Source: Warburgia ugandensis (taxonomy: Eukaryota > Streptophyta > Magnoliopsida > Canellales > Canellaceae). From it: 64,000 nucleotides of DNA. The notes under the pieces are model-generated. The model saw nothing but the letters and a program-made list of their open reading frames with translations, searched no databases and was not told where the DNA came from. This document shows positions 11,263 to 21,496 of this stretch, one piece after another. The stretch lies in NCBI GenBank assembly GCA_035236585.1, contig CP141127.1:73451495-73515494 (forward strand), in the 5' to 3' direction. The stretch's first letter is position 1. Every line of letters begins with the position of its first letter. The translations under genes and the position numbers were made by a program.

Positions 11263-13390
11263 TCATTTAGTGTTGAGACATGTTACTCCTACATTAAAAA
11301 ATGTTTGTGTTTCCATGATATTCGCAATCCAAAAACATCGACACTACTTTAAATACCATCCAATGCGAATCATTTCCAAGACTAATCATTTGAAATATCT
11401 TAAGACAAAGTCTACCTTGTTACGATGCCTCACTAAATGGTTACTATTATTATTAGAGTTTGAGATCACTTGTGTCTCTCAAAAGGTAGTAAAGGGACAA
11501 GTCTTGGCTGACTCCTTAAAATCCTATCCCATCTATGTTGATTTGCCATCAAAAAGTGATTTCCTTGATGAAAATTCCTTGTTGTAATGTTGACTTCTTT
11601 TGTGAATTATTCTTCGATGTCACTTTCGAATCTTATGGTGCAAGACTTTCTAGTTGTTCTTACCTCTTTAGATAAATGCATCATGTCGATTGTTTGTGAC
11701 GTCATACTGACTTGAACCAACAATGAACCTAAATATGAATATCTTATGTTAGTCCTAGAAACAATATCCAATCTTTATGCTAGTCAACTATGAAGACATG
11801 GTGATTCACAGCTCATCATCTAATAACACATGGTGCAACATGAAGTCCACATAGATGAAGTGAAGCTATATCACAAATAATTCCACAACTTATAAACAAT
11901 TTTGACTATACTGAGCTTTCATATGTGTCCAGATATCAAAACATAGAAACTCTTGCCAAGCTCATTATAATTTTCATAGGTTATCATATAGACAAAGTCA
12001 AAGTCATCATATATGATTGATGCATGATACTGAACAAAGTAGTCAAAAGTTTTGAAAGTTTAGCAAAGAAAATAGGCACTATTGAACAACATGAAGCTAT
12101 TTTTTCTATAGAATCAAATTTTATAGAATGGTGACAACCCATTATAGATTATATTTTGAAGAGTGAGATGCTTATTGATTGATGATTGCAAGTTCAAATT
12201 TGATAATGAGGTCCCTGCTTTGCCTTTCTAAGTGACATGTTGTACCAAAGGTCATATGATAGAATCCTACTTCAATGTTTGTCCCATGAAGAAGCAAAAC
12301 AATCTCTTCAAGAAGTACACATTGGTGTATATGGATTCCATTAGTCTAGCCCTAATCTACATCAACAACTAAAATTCTTAGGTCATTATTGGCCTACCAT
12401 GATTGCTGATGCTATGACCTATTCCAAGATATGCAACTTGTGTCAGACAATAATTTTATTCATCAACCCTCAAAACTACTACATCTAACTTCAACGTCAT
12501 AGCCATTATGTATATGTTGTTTAGATATCATCAGATCAATTAGTCCATCATCATTGCCAAGGCACTCAAACATTTTAGTGGCAATAGGTTAGTTTTATAA
12601 ATGTGCTAAGGTAGTATCCTTAGTGAAAGTTACTAGCCCTAAAGTTTTGAAGTTTATCCTGCATCACATTATTTATCAATTTGGTGTTCCTATATGAATC
12701 ATCTATGACAAGGGAGCAACATTCCACAATGGAGTGATAACAAAATTATATAAAGAATATTGAATTTACAATATTTTTTGAAAAATACATAATGCTAGAA
12801 CAAATGGCCTAGCTAAATCCTTAATTAACCCTTATGCAAGATTCTTAATAACAATGTCTCAAGAACTAGGAGAGGGAATGACAAACTCTTATAATCTTTG
12901 TGGTCTTATATTATAACTTTTGAAACTACTAAGAGAGCTACTTCATACTCACCTATTTAATTACAAAAGTGAAGCCTATTATCATTGGACATTAAAATCC
13001 CATCTTGTAGGATCACCGCTCGAGATCTTACATGAAAAGATCATGCCACTATCTTAAGCTAGCTGAATTGGACTGGCTAAATGAAGTCCATTTCAAGACT
13101 ATACAAAATTTAGAAGCCTACCAAATAAGAATGTCTAGAACATTCGAGAAAAAAGGTCATGTTTCATTTCTTCAAAAAAGGAAGCCTTGTTTTAGCAATG
13201 AAACAATTGACTATCGTATCCCATTGGTCTAGTGGAAAATATCAGCCAAATTGGGATGGTTCCTTCACTATTAAGAAGGTTTTCACCAATTGAGCCTACT
13301 TAATTATTAAAATAGATGGTACTAAGTTAAATTCCATTAATGGAACATTCCTCTAGGATTATTAGCCTTGAACAGAGTCTCATCCAAGAG
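11263..13390 (+). pseudogene. Tat-lineage Ty3/gypsy fragment: dual RNase H and integrase
   Basis: Fossil. 11270-11587 reads the retroviral RNase H tail (ATQK-like QKHRHYF, then L-x-KWLLLLLEF, VSQKVVKGQVLADSL). 11590-11900 resembles the extra plant-type RNase H of the Tat lineage (NNEPKYE, then GDSQLI). 12240-12460 matches the integrase start (SYDRILLQCLS, EEAKQSLQEVH, HYWPTMIADAM). 13032-13232 matches the integrase C-terminal part (AELDWLNEV, AYQIRMSRTFEKK). A tail to about 13370 matches the GPY/F-like end. Two RNase H domains plus this integrase style mark Tat/Ogre-type elements. Many breaks; old. The left part of pol and gag are absent. Confidence 0.75.
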
Positions 13391-13564
13391 AATCACAATT
13401 GAACTGGTAGTACGAGATGGGAACACATATTTGGAATTTCCCCTTGCATGTTCACTTAGCATGATGCATACTTTCATCCATGTGACTAATTTATCTGGGT
13501 GAGAAAAACTAGTCCACATTATTGAAGGAATGAAGATTAAAACTGACAAGGATGAATCTTTACC

Positions 13565-13905
13565 TTAAGTAAGAGTCTATCGTTGTTAGAATTGAATGAT
13601 CTCAAATTGTCTCAAGATGGTGTTTGACACTACTAGGATTGGAAGGTCCCTAATTATTGCAAGAAGGCATCTCATACCACTAGAACTAAACAATCCCAAA
13701 TTGCTTCAAGAAGGCATCTGACACCTTTAGCGCCAGATGTATTGAATGGTCTTACTTCAACCTCCAGATGTTCCAACTTCTTCAAAAAGTTGTCCAACAC
13801 CATTATAACTAGATAATCCCAATTTTCTTTAAGAATGTGCCTAACAACTCTAGCACTAGACTGTCCCATTCCATCTTCCTATGGTACCTGATAGTCCCAC
13901 TTCAA
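13565..13905 (+). repeat. Degenerate ~50-bp tandem repeats in the Tat 3' UTR
   Basis: Five or six imperfect units built on AATCCCAAATTGCTTCAAG followed by GGCATCTGACACC and TCTAGCACT, clearest at about 13590, 13640, 13690, 13745, 13805 and 13857. Tandem repeats between pol and the 3' LTR are a known feature of Tat-lineage elements. The frames at 13337-13549 and 13672-13869 on the other strand are shadows of this repeat. Confidence 0.7.
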
Positions 13906-13929
13906 ACTAGGTTGGATCTAGCAAATTAG

Positions 13930-14614
13930 CGTGTCTGGGGGCCTCTTTTCATGGGGCAGTCACATAACAACACCAAACACAATTATAGAAATGATCCTGA
14001 CTGGTGCCAAGTAGTCCTTTAATTGGAATCAAATAGTTACAAGGGTATTTGTAATCATTGCAATGGTTATAGTAGTTATTACTTGGTGTCCCATCCTCAT
14101 TGGTTGTCCAAAATAACTACCAGGGCACCAAAAACTATAAATAGGGTTCTACCCTTTATTCTAGGCATTTAGTATCAATTCTCATTTAGAATCAACTCTT
14201 GGTTGAAGAAACTCTTTCAAAGAAGTCTAGCTTACTCTCTCTCTCTCTCTACTCACAAGGTGGCATACCCTATTTTCTTATTATTTCAAGATGTTTAGGA
14301 GAGACATGAGCTTAGATGTAGCAAGTTTATACTCCTAAGGGTTCTAACCATTATCCATTTTGATATATGCTCCTTAAAGTTGTGACTTAGCTTTGGTCTT
14401 TTGAGGGTCTAACTATAACCCATTATGTTATATGCTCCCCAGGACCCTGTCTTGACCTTCTAGGCCCTTGTCCATTTATGGTGATGCCTATGGCTAACCA
14501 TCATAGGCTTTATACCACCATGGTCTTAGCAATGATGTTGTTACCTAAGGAATTGACTAGCCAAACTTAGACCATTTAATTCTAAGTTGACTAGTGGCTA
14601 AACACTAAACCTTG
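13930..14614 (+). repeat. Tat-type LTR, left part (split by CACTA)
   Basis: It follows a purine stretch (TCTGGGGG near 13935) at the end of the Tat 3' UTR. A TATA box ACTATAAATAG lies at 14134-14144, with downstream CT repeats (14233-14250). It continues after the CACTA element at 21143. The exact start is uncertain, between about 13940 and 13965. Confidence 0.55.
14134..14144 (+). promoter_or_regulatory. TATA box of the Tat-type LTR
   Basis: ACTATAAATAG, about 190 bases into the LTR and followed by a leader-like CT-rich stretch. Position and motif are as expected for an LTR promoter; no other support. Confidence 0.5.
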
Positions 14615-14870
14615 CACTACTACAACAAGTGGTTTTTAAGATAGTTAATAACATATATACAAAGTGAATAAGAAATCATTTTATACCTGCTCGTCTTGTA
14701 AAATAATGACAAACATAATATAAGATAGTTTGGGAAAACCATCCTGTACTAGAACTGTCCTATATTACGCATATAATATAGGACATTTTCTAAATGTAAG
14801 ATTATTTTTATTTTTAATATAAGAAAGTTTTGAAAAACTATCCTATATAGTATGCAACTTCCTTCACAAT
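14615..14870. repeat. CACTA left subterminal repeats
   Basis: After the terminus, motifs such as ATAAGATAGTTTGGGAAAAC, CATCCTGTACT, TCCTATATTACGC and AACTATCCTATATAG recur in both orientations. They share the AGGATGGTT/AACCATCCT core with the clusters at 16828-17660 and 20690-21142. In characterised CACTA elements such motifs bind the second element protein; that role here is inference. Confidence 0.75.
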
Positions 14871-16080
14871 TTCTATATTTTTTGTTGGTTTTTGTTTATA
14901 CATTCTTCCTGCAGTCAACATACATTCAACAATCACTATCACTAGATAAAATGAACATATTCACTTCATTTATGTAGGCTACAATCATTCTACAACATAG
15001 ATTCACTTCCTACATTCCACATTGAACTTCTTGAAATACACCTCATTGAAATAAAGAAAGCACACACATAATTCAATCCTGTAAAAAGGAAAGCATCTAT
15101 ATAAAACAAGTTCTGCTTTGTATTTCGTTGAATAAAACATTGACATTATATACCATTAGTGATCTACAAATTATAAGTCAAAAGATATTCAATCCATTCC
15201 ATTATGATGTGATCTAGATCTAGTTGGAAGTAACTCTTGGTTCCCAAATCAGACTACATGATAACATGTATTAGATCAGTTGAGACACATCTTGGAGTCA
15301 TTTAGGAAATGTAGAAAACTATAAGAATGATGATCAATAAATTGTCTTATCTTTCTAAACTTCGAGATTGTAAGCCCTTCACAAATGAGGGTTCTCATAT
15401 ATCTTACCCACACTCCTAATTAAATTGTTGTTTAGAGCGTTGCACAACAAATACAATAGAAAAGTTTCAATTTCATGTCTAGTTGTAACTTTAGGTTATA
15501 AATTATACTACAGAACTAGTAAACCTTGCCTTGACCCTTTTCCAAGAGAGTTTTTTTAGATGGTTTATATCTTTCAACTCAGCTCATTTATACCATGCAC
15601 TGCAAATATTTAAGTAAAAAACATTAAATATTAATAACAAAATAGCTATTAGCTATCTAGCTACTATAATGAATGATATAATAAAGACTTACTCGTTGAT
15701 CATGTTCATCATGGGGCCTCGAATGTGCACTCCACAAGAATAAAGAAACAATGCATGCCTGCCATGCACATCCAAAGATAGCAGCATCTAATGAGACCTA
15801 TATACACAATCATTCTAATCAAATTCACAAAACTTAACTTATATAGATATTCATATTTATTAAATAACATAATTTAAGAAGATATGTGATAACTTACCTA
15901 CTATTGTAGGGAGCTAGTAAGGCTTGCCGCTTCTCACAATGCAAGAACTAAGGTATGATATCTTCTATTTATTTGTCCATGGGCAAATGCTCTTGTAGTG
16001 TAGAAAAAGCAGGATCAAGGAATTTGTAAACATCTTTGACATTTAACCTATGCAATTTATTGTGCGCAATCAATTTTAGA
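14871..16080. other. CACTA interior, no assignable gene
   Basis: AT-rich sequence between the left subterminal repeats and the internal repeats. On the minus strand, 15800-15690 shows a short open stretch (LDVHGRHALFLYSCGVHIRG) that ends next to a donor-like TAAG, and an acceptor-like TTTGCAG lies at about 15610. This could be a remnant of a second element gene, but I recognise no family and see no continuous frame. Confidence 0.3.
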
Positions 16081-16500
16081 GATTTTCATTCATTAACAAA
16101 GCAAGAAATCATGCAAAAATTTCTCTTGAACATAAGAAAAATTACTTTTCATGCAAAAAAATGATAAGTAGCAAAAATTTAGGATCTATGTTGGATGCCT
16201 TTTTTAATAACAATTAAAAAATCTAAAACTTTTGTCTTTGAAATTTTCATTGATTAACAAAGTGGGAAATCATGCACAAAATGCTCCTCTATATAGAAAA
16301 ATACTATTACTTATCAAGTGAGCAACAACAAGTATTAGGTTTTAAGCTCTACTTCGTATGCCATTTTGAATGGAAATTAAAAATATAAGACTTGGGTCTT
16401 CTCATTGTAAATCTCTTCTGTCTAGCACGATCATTTTTACAGATTTTGACTGATTAATGAAGCGAGAAATCATGCACAAAGTGCTCTTGAAAAACAGAAG
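16081..16500 (+). repeat. Three degenerate repeats inside the CACTA element
   Basis: The block GATTTTCATTCATTAACAAA followed by GCAAGAAATCATGCA and a TGCTCTTGAA-like stretch occurs at about 16081, 16241 and 16440, at spacings near 160 and 200 bases. Units are diverged. No coding potential. Possibly an internal tandem duplication of the element. Confidence 0.6.
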
Positions 16501-16827
16501 CACGTTAAAATGAAAATCGAGAGAGCGGGGGGGGGGGGAGGGAGAGCCTACTTAAAGGAAGAAAAATAGTGACAAGCAAGGTGGGGGTGTGCATGCATCT
16601 TCTTTCTCTGTCTCTCTCTTTCCTGTCCTCCTCCTTATTCTTCTTTTTCTTCTCTCATCTCTCTCTCTCCTTGGGTCAGGTACTAACGGTGGGGAGTGCA
16701 CATTCTCTCTCTCTCTCTCTCTCTCTCTTCTTCTTCTTCTTCTTCTCCATCTGCTTGTTCTCTTGGGTTTTGATCTGGGTGAGTGAGGGTTATTTTTACT
16801 TTTCATGTGGGTTGGGGTTTTGTATGT
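16501..16827. repeat. Low-complexity block: G run, CT and CTT repeats
   Basis: A run of twelve G at 16527-16538 is followed by CT-rich sequence with (CT)n at about 16703-16725 and (CTT)n at about 16726-16746. All reading frames here (16552-16829, both strands) are Arg/Glu- or Ser/Leu-rich shadows of simple sequence. Confidence 0.85.
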
Positions 16828-17660
16828 AGTAATTGAATATAGGATGGTTCATTGAAAACCATCCTATATACATTAGAAAATAGGATAGTTTCTTTAGAAC
16901 CATCTTATATTCATTTGAATATAGGACAATTCTAATTAAACAATCTCATATTGTAATGAATGTAAAATGGTTTACAATGAATACTCCTATATTCTAAGTT
17001 CCATTATCCCCTTTTAAAAAAAATCAAAAGTCTTATACTATATGTAGGATAGTGTTCTAGGGAGAGTTTTTTCTTTTGGGGGGAGGGGGGGGGAGGGGTG
17101 AGGTTTATATAAAGTAATTCAATTGTAGGATGGTTATTGGAAACTATCCTATACACATAGAATATATGACGTTTTTCTCATAATCATCTTCTATTGTACG
17201 AAAATATAGGACAACTTTCTCAAAAACATCTTATATTCTAAGTCCATGGTTTTTTAGGATGCTTTCTAAAAATGATCCTATATATGGTTTTCTCAAAGAT
17301 GTCTTATATTTAAAGTTCTATATATCCATGAAGATAAATTCAAAAGCCTCAAATATGGAGGATAGTTCATGGGAAATCATCTTATATTTTTGTAATATAA
17401 GACAATTTTACTTTGATCGTCCTATATATTTTAAGATATATATTTTGATGTAGGATGGTTATTTAAAAACCATCCTATATTATCTATAAATCTTTCGTGC
17501 TCAATCTCTCTGCCTTAATTTTATTTGAATAATATGTGACGATTTCTATTAAATGATCTTATATATTTTACTTATATAAGACAGTTTAGGAATAACAATC
17601 TTATTTGTATTAACATATAGGATAGTTTGTCAGAACTCATCCTATGCTCTCTATGATAAC
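16828..17660. repeat. Internal array of palindromic subterminal-type motifs
   Basis: About ten inverted pairs such as ATAGGATGGTT with AACCATCCTAT, separated by 6-12 bases, starting at about 16838 and ending near 17645. Clear cases are at 16838, 17125 and 17449. The core equals that of the terminal clusters of this CACTA element, yet the array lies about 2 kb inside the left end and next to the 3' end of the transposase. Two G-rich runs at 17078-17099 lie within it. Confidence 0.75.
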
Positions 17661-17859
17661 AGTTTCTCCCTATTCTTTTGATCTTGAAAATCTCAGTAAC
17701 ATGTGTAGGGTAGAGGGAGCTCCATCCCTTATTTCTGTGACATATAACCTATGATTGGCAGAACACATGATGTGTAGCTTGACCAATTGTATAACTCCTT
17801 CAATTTATACATCAAATGTTATAAGCATTTTAATTTGTCCCTTCATGTACAATCTAATC

Positions 17860-20215
17860 TAACCCAAGCACCCTCCTCACCAGCATCGCTCACATAATCC
17901 CTCTCATTCTCCCCAATTAGATCGACTGATGGCATTGTTGTAGTGATAAAAGGGTAATCAATTTTCGTGTCACTTAAGTTGTCTTCATCGTAGAAGTCAC
18001 TTTGGATGTTGATAAAATAGTTAGCCATCTAATATCTCATCCATCTTGTACATAAAATACCTGTTTGATTTGAGATGCCAAAATAAATTGATCATTTTGA
18101 TAGTTGATCTTGTTAAGTTCAATTAATGTCTGAGGGCTTCTATTTTGATGTTTGTTGTGTTCCACCCATTCGCACTTATATACAATCATATTTATACAAG
18201 TGTAATCCATTGCCCATATCTCATGTATAACCCTGCAATAACTATCATTAGCTACAATTGGGTTGTTGTCATTTAAACTGGAAAAGAAGAAGAACTAATT
18301 TTAGCAACTAAGATAATGTTGTTACCTTGTTGTGCTCTGAACTTATTACAGTCTTTTGTATGAAAGCAATAATAATTGATGGAGCACACTTTATTACTTC
18401 TAGTTGAGGTCCCATCACAACTTAGCCCAAGGATTCAGAAATACTATGACCTGGAATATCTCATTGATGTAAATCTTGTGTATAATATTACATAATTGAG
18501 ATAATTAATGGATACATGCATATGCTATTACAAATTAAATAAGTGAATGAAGCTTATTTCATTATAATTAAATACCTTCAATAAATCCAAGTAGTGAAGG
18601 AACGACAATGCTCATCTACATTAAGAGATGAATTTTATTAAAAAAACAATGTGTGCAATACATTAGCCTTCAACATATATAGGAAAATGTGAAAGAAACC
18701 TCAGAGAGAGAGAGCATTAATTATACTCAGTGTATGGCTGAACTTCATGGACATTAATGTTTTGCAAGGAATAAAGGTGTGACTAGTCCCATTCTTTATG
18801 ATCAACGGTCGATACACAACCATAGGAGAGAGAGTCACTAGCTCTTGGATCATTATTAATCCACATGATCATTTCCTTCTCATGATTCCAATAGCATCCA
18901 CTCTTGATAAATAATTCGTACAAAACTCCACTGCTTCTTCTACTGTATAACATTTGGCAGTACACCACTTCGGTCGATTGTGATTTCTACATAACTTTTT
19001 AACACCTTCATGTTCCTCTAAAATGGGTACATCAATTGCAAATAAAAAAATTCACATAGCCTAACCTCATCAATGAGGTGCACTATTAAGTGTACCATGA
19101 TATCAAAGAAGGATGGAGGGAAGATTATCACAAGCTTCCACACCGAGCTATCATGAGCTTCCTCTTTATGCATAAAAATGGTGGATGATTATAACAAACT
19201 ATTATAACAGGACAACAACTATAAACGCTACTAATAAACCATGAGGATTAGTCTTCTCTATAGATATTGCAAGTCATAGGTTTCTGAGTTCTCCAAAATT
19301 GGGCCACATGAAGTTTACAAGTTTCCGTGCCATGCTATTTGCTTGTTGACATAAATAGTTTTCATGTACTCTCTTTGTAGCACGCCATACTAGTTTCTTT
19401 TGCTATTTATTTAATAGGAAACATTCTTCAAAATGTTAGAATATGGGGGGAAATACCACATGACCTTTGCAGGAACATCTTTCACTTGTCAATCACTTGA
19501 ATTCTTCTTCAACTTCCATCATGAATGTCCACGAGTTGGGAGTGCAGTTTTATCTTTATGTTCCTTCCTATATAAGATGCATTCATTGGGACAAGCATGC
19601 ATCTTTTCATACTTTAATCCTAGTGCATTTAGGTTTTGCTTTGCCTCCCATGTCGACCTAGCCATTTTGTTCTCCTTCAAAAGCATTTTACTGATCACTT
19701 ACAACAATTTTGTAAAACCTTGATCTGAAAAACCAAATCTCAGTTTCACGTTATAAAAGTTCTACCGCTACATACAACTTTGTATAATCTATACATCAAC
19801 ATATAATGGCTCACTGGCTTCCTATAATGTAGTTTGGAATTGTTCAGGATTGTCTTAGAAGTCATCGTATGCATCTCAAAACATCGATGTAGTTGTACTA
19901 TTTGCAACACTTCTTATAGTGGCTTCATGACATTTTACCCTTACTAAGGGCCTATGAGAAATTTCCTCTCCATGCCACATCTAGAGGCAATATCATTATC
20001 AACTCCATTGAAGCACAAATGTTGTCGCAACTCACCTACAATACCTTTTTGAGGTTTCTACATCTCAAGCATGGACATCACATTCGCTTAAAATCACCAC
20101 ATGCCCTAAGTACAAACTCTATGAACTTTTCTATTCCCTCCTCATACTATTTTGATGATCTTTCTATAGTCAACCAAGCATATTTGTGCACTTTGTCCAA
20201 AATTTGAAGTTTTAG
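17860..20215 (-). pseudogene. TNP2-like CACTA transposase, decayed and internally shortened
   Basis: Read right to left. 20215-19960 matches the transposase-associated N-terminal domain (EEGIEKFIEF, CPCLRCRNLKK, then WMWHGEE). 19720-19530 matches the start of the transposase_21 region (EAKQNLNALGLKYEKMHACP-N-C-LY-KEH). 19185-19040 is the DUF4218 start (IFPPSFFDIMVHLIVHLIDE), continuing to about 18880 with CYTVEEAVEFC. 18400-18330 and 18190-18040 match DUF4216 (CEWVEHNKHQ, then NDQFILASQIKQVFYVQD). The domain order is that of plant TNP2. Only about 350 bases separate the first transposase_21 block from DUF4218, where the family usually has over 1 kb including catalytic acidic residues, so most of the catalytic core is missing. 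Frameshifts and stops are common, with possible introns at 18280-18340. Domains were recognised by eye. Confidence 0.8.
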
Positions 20216-20689
20216 ATGCATGAGAAGACTTTCTAGATATGAAAAGATTAACACCATTAGGTTAGGCATTTAAACAAATACCTTGTGTGCATAGAAAATC
20301 TACACACAGTTGGTAAAAACATATATATTAGCAGATCAAAATTTCAAATCTAGGATTAAGACAAGAAAGAATGAAGCAAAAATGTGATTGATCCATATAC
20401 ATGAATGATGCATACATAGATCTATACAAATGAATGATCCACACATAGGAAGGAAAAGTACTAGGAAAGGAATTTTATACCCATAAATATCAAATAAATT
20501 AAACATATGATAAAAACAAAAAGATATCAAATAAATTAAACATATGACAAAAACAAAAAAGAATACATACCCAAACCAATATCAATTGAGAAAATACAAA
20601 TTTGGGATAAAGCATACATAATTCTAACTCAATCTTAGAGTTTTTCATCAAAGTAGCCAAAAGCAAAAACTAAAGGTTGGACTTAACAC
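20216..20689. other. CACTA interior, nothing recognised
   Basis: AT-rich sequence between the transposase N-terminus and the right subterminal cluster, including an imperfect local repeat of AAATATCAAATAAATTAAACA (about 20486 and 20524, shared core AAATTAAACATATGA). It may be the transposase 5' leader. No gene seen. Confidence 0.4.
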
Positions 20690-21142
20690 TATGCTAGTAA
20701 GAAGATTTAAAGGATGTGGTTTGAAAAACTGTCTTACAAAACATGACATTATAAAATAGTTTCTAAAAGCTGTCATATAATGTCACAAAGAATATAATAC
20801 TGTTTTTGAAAATCATCTTATAATGTATGTTTTATAAGATGGTTTCTAAAAACTGTCTTAAAATGTCACACATAATGTAAGATGATTTTTTCATAAATCA
20901 TCTTACAAAAAAAAGTTTATAAGATAGTTCTAAAAAATGTCTTATAATGTTACCAAAGAATATAAGATGGTTTTCAAGAACCATCTTATAAACATTTTTT
21001 TTATAATACAATTTTATTAAAACCTTATAATGACACATTTTATAAGACAGTTTTTGAAACTATTTTTTTTATTTTTAATAAGATGGTTGTGTTTAAATCA
21101 TCTTTTTTTTTGACATATTATAAAACCTCAATTTTTGTAGTA
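20690..21142. repeat. CACTA right subterminal repeats
   Basis: Repeated units of the type ATAAGATGGTTTCTAAAAAC, TGTCTTATAATG and TCACAAAGAATATAA in both orientations, ending with the terminal TTTTTGTAGTA. They share the AAGATGGTT core with the left cluster but have their own spacing, about 60-70 bases per unit. CACTA ends are typically rich in such repeats. Confidence 0.75.
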
Positions 21143-21383
21143 TTGGTTTATTTTGGCACACTTTCCACATAACCTAGCATAGGCATATACCGTGGTCCTC
21201 TAGATTCTTAGCTTGAGTATGTATTAGTCAACAATATGGAGGTTTATGGCCTTGTCATCTTGGAGAACTCATGACATATTGTCATTTGGACACCTTCATA
21301 GCCAGTCATACCTTGCTATGGTTCCTTTTACTTCATGGCTCCTATAGAAACCAACCAACAACTTGTTCTAGTCTTAGGACTAT
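21143..21383 (+). repeat. Tat-type LTR, right part
   Basis: Continues the LTR interrupted by the CACTA element, beginning with the TTG duplication copy. A plausible end is GGACTATGACA near 21382, but there is no second LTR to confirm it. 21384-21496 beyond holds nothing I recognise. Confidence 0.4.
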
Positions 21384-21496
21384 GACAAGTAATCAAAGAT
21401 TGTGATTGATAATCAAAGGTTTTATATTTTATAATTGAAATGTGGTTAACAACCCAAAAAGTTAAAGATATGTGATGTGAAATTTAATTATACAAC

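Larger units (their letters stand above)
14615..21142. mobile_element. CACTA (En/Spm) DNA transposon, 6.5 kb, with TTG target duplication
   Basis: The left end is CACTACTACAACAAG and the right end TTTTTGTAGTA (the reverse complement begins TACTAC instead of CACTAC, so the last base has changed). The flanks are TTG at 14612-14614 and TTG at 21143-21145, the 3-bp duplication expected of CACTA elements. Both ends carry clusters of short direct and inverted motifs of the AGGATGGTT/AACCATCCT type, the presumed transposase-binding subterminal repeats. The interior holds a decayed TNP2 transposase on the minus strand (17860-20215). The element lies inside a Tat-type LTR, which continues on both sides. 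It cannot be autonomous in this state. Confidence 0.88.

Noticed and set aside
15500-15810. Ulp1-type protease gene carried by the CACTA element
   Set aside because: The short frame lacks the His, Asp and Cys motifs of that family; not supported.
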